Assembly: GCA_963920575.1 (NCBI GenBank)
Contig: OY986970.1
Location: forward strand, 14,033,588-14,097,587
Reading direction: 5' to 3'
Source: Narthecium ossifragum
Lineage: Eukaryota; Streptophyta; Magnoliopsida; Dioscoreales; Nartheciaceae
Length of the DNA: 64,000 nucleotides
Below the pieces are notes generated by a model. It did no database searches, was not told the DNA's origin, and saw only the letters and a program-made list of their open reading frames with translations. The number at the start of each line of letters is the position of its first letter. The first letter of the stretch is position 1. The position numbers and the translations under genes are program-made. Shown in pieces: positions 59,848 to 64,000 of the stretch.

Positions 59848-60166
59848 AGAAGCAGCTTCAGCCCTCCAAGAAGTACACTCAGGTGTATGCGGAGCACATC
59901 AATCAGGTCCCAAATTATATCACCAGCTGAAACATTTGGGGTACTATTGGCCTTCAATGGTGCGCGACACCATTGAGTATGTTAAAAAATGTCACTTCTG
60001 CCAAATTCACGCAGACTTCATACATCAGCCCCCAGAATCGCTCCATCCTACGAGCATCTCATGGCCCTTCGAAGCATGGGGTATGGATATTGTGGGTCCC
60101 ATTCAACCATCTTCCTCAAATGGTCACTCCTACATCCTGGCGGCAACAAACTACTTCTGCAATTGA
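59789..60166 (+). pseudogene. Tat-type gypsy element: integrase N-part, truncated
   Basis: HHCC finger (HSGVCGAH ... CHFCQIH) and the first core Asp (WGMDIVGPI), then the frame ends where F-like sequence begins at about 60167. The rest of the integrase and the 3' LTR are missing. Confidence 0.83.
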
Positions 60167-60950
60167 GTCTGACTTAGCCTAGTCTGATCAGATCTAGCCG
60201 GATTGATTCTGGCTGCATCCAATTGAGTCTGACTTAGCCTGGTCTGATCTGAGCTTGGTCGGATCTGGTTGGTTTAAACCTGGTTGTGCTTGGAAGGAAT
60301 CTGAGCAAGTCTTGTAAGCTGTAATTTGACTCGATCAATTGTAGGTGAAGGAGTCGGAGTTTGATCAGGTTCAAACCGTAGTGATTTGATTTGATCTGAT
60401 CAGTTGGCTAAAGTGCTTTGGCAACTGAGAGGGGACTGAACTTGGTTGCCGGTGAGGGATGTTCATCAGGGTTTGGATCCCATGGAGAAGAGGGGATGAG
60501 AGGATGGGGGTTCGGTCCTGGTGGCGGATCTGGAGGGGGTTTGGGGTCGGCCTCGGTAAGGCTACGGGAAGGGTCAGGAGGGTTAGGGGACGGTCTTTGG
60601 TGGCTTGAGAGATCCTTCAGTGGGCCATGGAAGGAGGTTATGGTAGGAAGGGACAGGTAGGCAATGATTACCTTGGGGGTTACTGCCGGAGTTGAAGGAG
60701 AGGGATTTGGGATTGGGGTAGGAGTGAGGAGGACCTTGGGGGAGGTTACATGGTGCGGGGAGGGCTTCAACTAAGGTGAGGTTGGCTGCTAAAGAGGAAT
60801 TGCAGGTGGGAAGGTAGGGTTTGGATGAGGGAAATAACGAAGGAGATGATGGCAGGATATTGACTGGACTGGGATGTGGAATGGTTGGGTAAGGGGGCAG
60901 CGGGTGTTGTTCATGGTTTGGGTCATGGGGCAGCTCGTGGGTAGGGGGAG
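60167..60950 (-). mobile_element. Fragment of an F-like element interior
   Basis: The minus strand from 60950 matches F at about 45160-45560 (a PPTHELPHDP block, a LPAPCNLPQGPPHS block). The left part is the CTGATCTGG-rich tract with a 57-bp local repeat (60165 and 60220). LTR A9 interrupts it at 60951. Confidence 0.7.
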
Positions 60951-62086
60951 TGATAAGAGTCGATCCGACTCGACCAACTGGACCCGAACCCAGAAGAGGA
61001 ACCAAACTGGTTCAGCCTCTTTCCTAGTTTGACTTGGACTTCCCTAGTTCAAACAAGAGTATTTAATTAGGATTTATCATTAGTCTTTTATATTTTATTG
61101 AGTCCTAGTTAATAGTTGATTGTTATGAATTAATTAAGAGTCCATTTGAGTTAGGAAGTTGAGTTGAGTTTGAAACCTTATTACTTGCTAATTAAGCAAG
61201 GGGGTTTCCTAGTTGGATTAGGACTCTGTCAAGTTCTCTATAAAAGGACCTCATTAGTTTGTATTATAAGGAAAAATGATGAATAAAATTATTAAGAATA
61301 GTTGATAGAATATCATAGGAGTAGAATATCATAGGAGTAGAGGTAATGTAGATTCCACCAGATATCAACCATCGATCCACCTTCTTCCCCGTCGGTCATC
61401 TTCTCCACAGCCGGCATCGCCTCCACTCGTATCTCCCTCTCCCCGCCACTTTCTCTCCCCTTCGCCATCAACCCACTTCCGACCCCTATCTAACCCTCCA
61501 AACCATGATAAATCCCTCGCCTATCCTTCGCGACCATCTTCCCGATGTCCCAAACCCACGCCGAGCTCTCCATCGTCGTCCCCGACACCGGCCACCTCTA
61601 AACCCACTGCCGACCTCGTAGATCTAGCCAATCCGCCGCCTATGTCCCAGATTCGATCCGGTGGATCTGTTCCCCAACACCCTGTGAAATTTCCTGCCAC
61701 TATCCTGACCGCCGCCGCCGCCTCTACACCGGCGATCCGCTCCGGCGACTCCTCAGTCGTCGGATCTTCCCAGCCAACTCTTGACCAACTCAGCCAAACT
61801 TAACCGGTTCAGTCAAGTCCATTCTGGTTCAGCCAGTTCAAACCTAATCCAGACTCAGCCAATTAATCCAGACCCAACCCAATCCAATTCCTTGAGCCAG
61901 ATCCGATCCAGCTGACCAGATTCAACCAATTGGACTCAAATCAAGTCCGATCAGGCCAATTCTGATCGATTGGAGCAGTAGAGACTCGATACGAGAGGAT
62001 TACGAGTAGACCGCTCGTATCAACTTGGTATCAGAGCTCCGTTCCACCGACTGTGTGACCCATAACCTTCCAGAAACGTCGCCATC

Positions 62087-63091
62087 ATGTACGGAGTATC
62101 TCATGAGTGGTGGGAACAACAAATTAAGATTCTACAGGCCGAGGTAAATCTCTGTTCAACCTTGATGGAGCGTAATAGTAGCAGGGTGGAAAGCAATATC
62201 AAGGAGTTGAAGCAGATCTCCAATAGGTGGTCAACGATAACTCAGACTCCGAGCTAGACCCCTATTCCAGCTGCAATCCAGATTTCGGAACTGGACCGTG
62301 AGCCAACTCAGATTATGACTCCGGTTGTAATTTCGAGTCCGACTGAGACACCAACAATCAGTAAGGGAGAAGAGATCGAGGAGCAACAACCGTCAGATTC
62401 TCAGATTGAACCAAAGCACCTGCTGTTGCAACCTCTGTCAGACCAGGGTGAACACTTTCTACCACCTTCTCCTGATTTTTCCAGAATTTTCCCAATTTTT
62501 CCGGAATTTCCCTGGTTTTCTCTCTCCTCCTTGGACTCGGCCCGTCCCTGGCTCAAGCCGCGGCTAGCCATCGGCTCATCCCTCACCTTCCGCCCGGCTC
62601 ACTTTGAAGCCGACTACCCTTCGTCCCAGCTCATCATCCGCGCCGACGGCTCGCCCCCGAGCTGCCACCCCAACGCCGCCCTCGAAGCATCAGCGTCCTT
62701 CCCAGAAGCCACCGTGGCTGACCACGACCACGGAGGAAGCTTGGATCGCAAAGGTTCAACTCCGGCGAACTCCCCTGTTCCGGCATCCTCCACTCCACCA
62801 TATTCTAAGGTTGATCCCAAGATCAAATCTCATGAGAAAGGTCCCAAGACCTTCCCGTACCTGTTCCCGATGAGCTCAAGCATCGTCGCGGCCTACAACA
62901 CCGGCGATGAAGTACACCGCGCCGCCACCTTCAGATCCAGTGCATCCGCAGCCCAATCCGACGATCAGATCGGATGGAACCCCCACGTCCCTGCGAAGCT
63001 TCCTGTGCCGTTGCCACACTCCGGCGACCTGGTTTCGCCGTTGATCCAGCTTCAACAGCTTCTCAGCCGTCCGATCAAGACTGCAACTTGA
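62087..63091 (+). pseudogene. Unrecognised ORF of A element copy A9
   Basis: ATG exactly 65 nt after the LTR, as at 30293. It is in frame to 63091 with one TAG at 62255. The coiled-coil-like N-terminus (KILQAEVNLCSTLMER), the TPVVISSPTETP stretch and GPKTFPYLFP are shared with 28988-30293. A 4-base loss near 62968, relative to the other copy, moves the conserved C-terminal part (to RSYPPYSDAIFN near 63255-63290) into another frame. Function unknown. Confidence 0.6.
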
Positions 63092-63301
63092 TCCAGCGGT
63101 TTGATCAGCGTGATCTTCGATCCAGTGCTTTTGATCTTCGATCTGAACCTGATCCAAGAGTCCCCAGCAATCAGGAGCTTCCATATCAACTCCATGTGAT
63201 CAAGATGCATCCTCAGCCGTTGACATTCAAGGTTGATATGAGTCATCAAAGGAGCTACCCTCCTTATTCAGATGCCATATTCAATCAGATCAAATCAGAT
63301 G

Positions 63302-63966
63302 CACGGCAGCCAAGGGGACGCCGGGGACTTGGGGTTGGACGGCGGAGGTTGCTCGTAGCGGCGGTGATGATAGTGGCCGGCTGGTGGAGAAGAATCCGGT
63401 TGTAGAGAGAGAAGGGTGAAGGTGGCTGGTGGTTTGTGGAATTATCTCTACTAAATAATAACTCTCATAAATTCCTCCATGCATAAATACCCTAATACAA
63501 GCTATAGAGGTCCTTTTATAAAGGCCTCAAGAGAGTTCTACACCAACCTGAATACCTTCTTGCTTGAACAACAAGTAAACAGACTCTTACTAATTCAACT
63601 CAAACTGACTCCTAATAACCAGGAATGAACTAGGTAAGCAAGTGACTTGACTCAACCAAAACTAGGACTCAATAGAAACTAGCTAAGCACAAACTGGACT
63701 CAAACTAGTAAATCAACTAGGAAAGCAATTAAGACTCAATTAAGGAAATAACCAGCTAAGGCCGGCTTGGCTATGCCACCTCATTGGTCAGGGGTCCATC
63801 ATGCTTGAGCTTGGGCTTGGAACCGGTTCAGCTCTGATTTGGCCCTAAGGCTGGCTTGGCTCAACTTGTTCCAAAGGAAACTGGTTGCAGCTAGTTCCTT
63901 GGCGTGGGCCTTCCCAAGCAAGGACGTGGGTCCCTTCTTGGGATGGCTTAGTTCGACCTCGTATCA
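63302..63966 (-). mobile_element. LTR of family F, diverged (F3)
   Basis: The plus-strand end CTCGTATCA at 63958-63966, the complement of the family start, and the TATA region (complement near 63510-63525) match 43591-44399 in reverse. The low-coordinate end is shortened and no target duplication is visible. Confidence 0.7.
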
Positions 63967-64000
63967 GGATGATCCAGGAGAGCCATTGAAGATCTTTTTC

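Larger units (their letters stand above)
60951..64000 (+). mobile_element. Pol-less LTR element of family A (A9), runs off the window
   Basis: 5' LTR 60951-62022 (1072 bp; TGATAAGAG to CTCGTATCA), primer site TTGGTATCAGAGC starting at 62025, leader ORF from 62087, and interior matching the A element at 28690-30357. An F-type LTR interrupts it at about 63302-63966, after which A interior resumes (63967-64000 matches the complement of 28690-28725). Confidence 0.82.

Overview
This is nuclear DNA of a flowering plant. It holds one intron-split protein-kinase gene of plant type with canonical GT-AG junctions. Everything else that can be identified is nested plant LTR retrotransposons (Ty3/gypsy of chromovirus and Tat type, a Ty1/copia remnant, and pol-less elements) plus small DNA-transposon-like elements. 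Nothing bacterial, organellar or CRISPR-like is present. The species cannot be fixed from the sequence.

Layout. 1-2346: LTR of a gypsy relative (B') carrying an A-family LTR. 2347-17410: promoter, five exons and 3' flank of the kinase gene (CDS 3321-16852, 415 codons, all kinase landmarks present). Its second intron is 11.6 kb and is filled with LTR H (with complete element G nested in it), LTR I, two inverted long-TIR elements and LTR J. 17411-19558: two MITE-like elements, a 28-base C run and GC-rich minisatellite DNA. 19559-27374: gypsy element B (minus strand), broken by A-family solo LTRs. 27375-31691: a pol-less LTR element of family A. 31692-34408: a C-like LTR and the 5' end of a copia element. 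34409-54240: gypsy element C (minus strand), whose 3' LTR holds solo LTR D, which itself holds a solo LTR of B; it also has a 2,020-bp tandem duplication, and its integrase is split by pol-less element F, which carries an A solo LTR. 54400-60166: a decayed Tat-type gypsy element interrupted by an A solo LTR. 60167-64000: an F-like fragment and a second A element with its PBS and leader ORF.

Two observations stand out. First, families A, F, G and H share the terminal heptamer TGWTACG/CGTAWCA; A, F and G also have iMet-type primer sites and internal regions without pol. Two A copies encode the same unrecognised long ORF starting exactly 65 nt after the LTR, and each copy is broken by a different frameshift. 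Second, several otherwise different LTR families (B, B', C and a copia LTR) carry dense arrays of short TCGA-centred palindromes.

The insertion order can be read from target-site duplications: A into B, A into F into C, B into D into C, A into Tat, G into H into the kinase intron. The kinase gene is the only part that looks like a working host gene.
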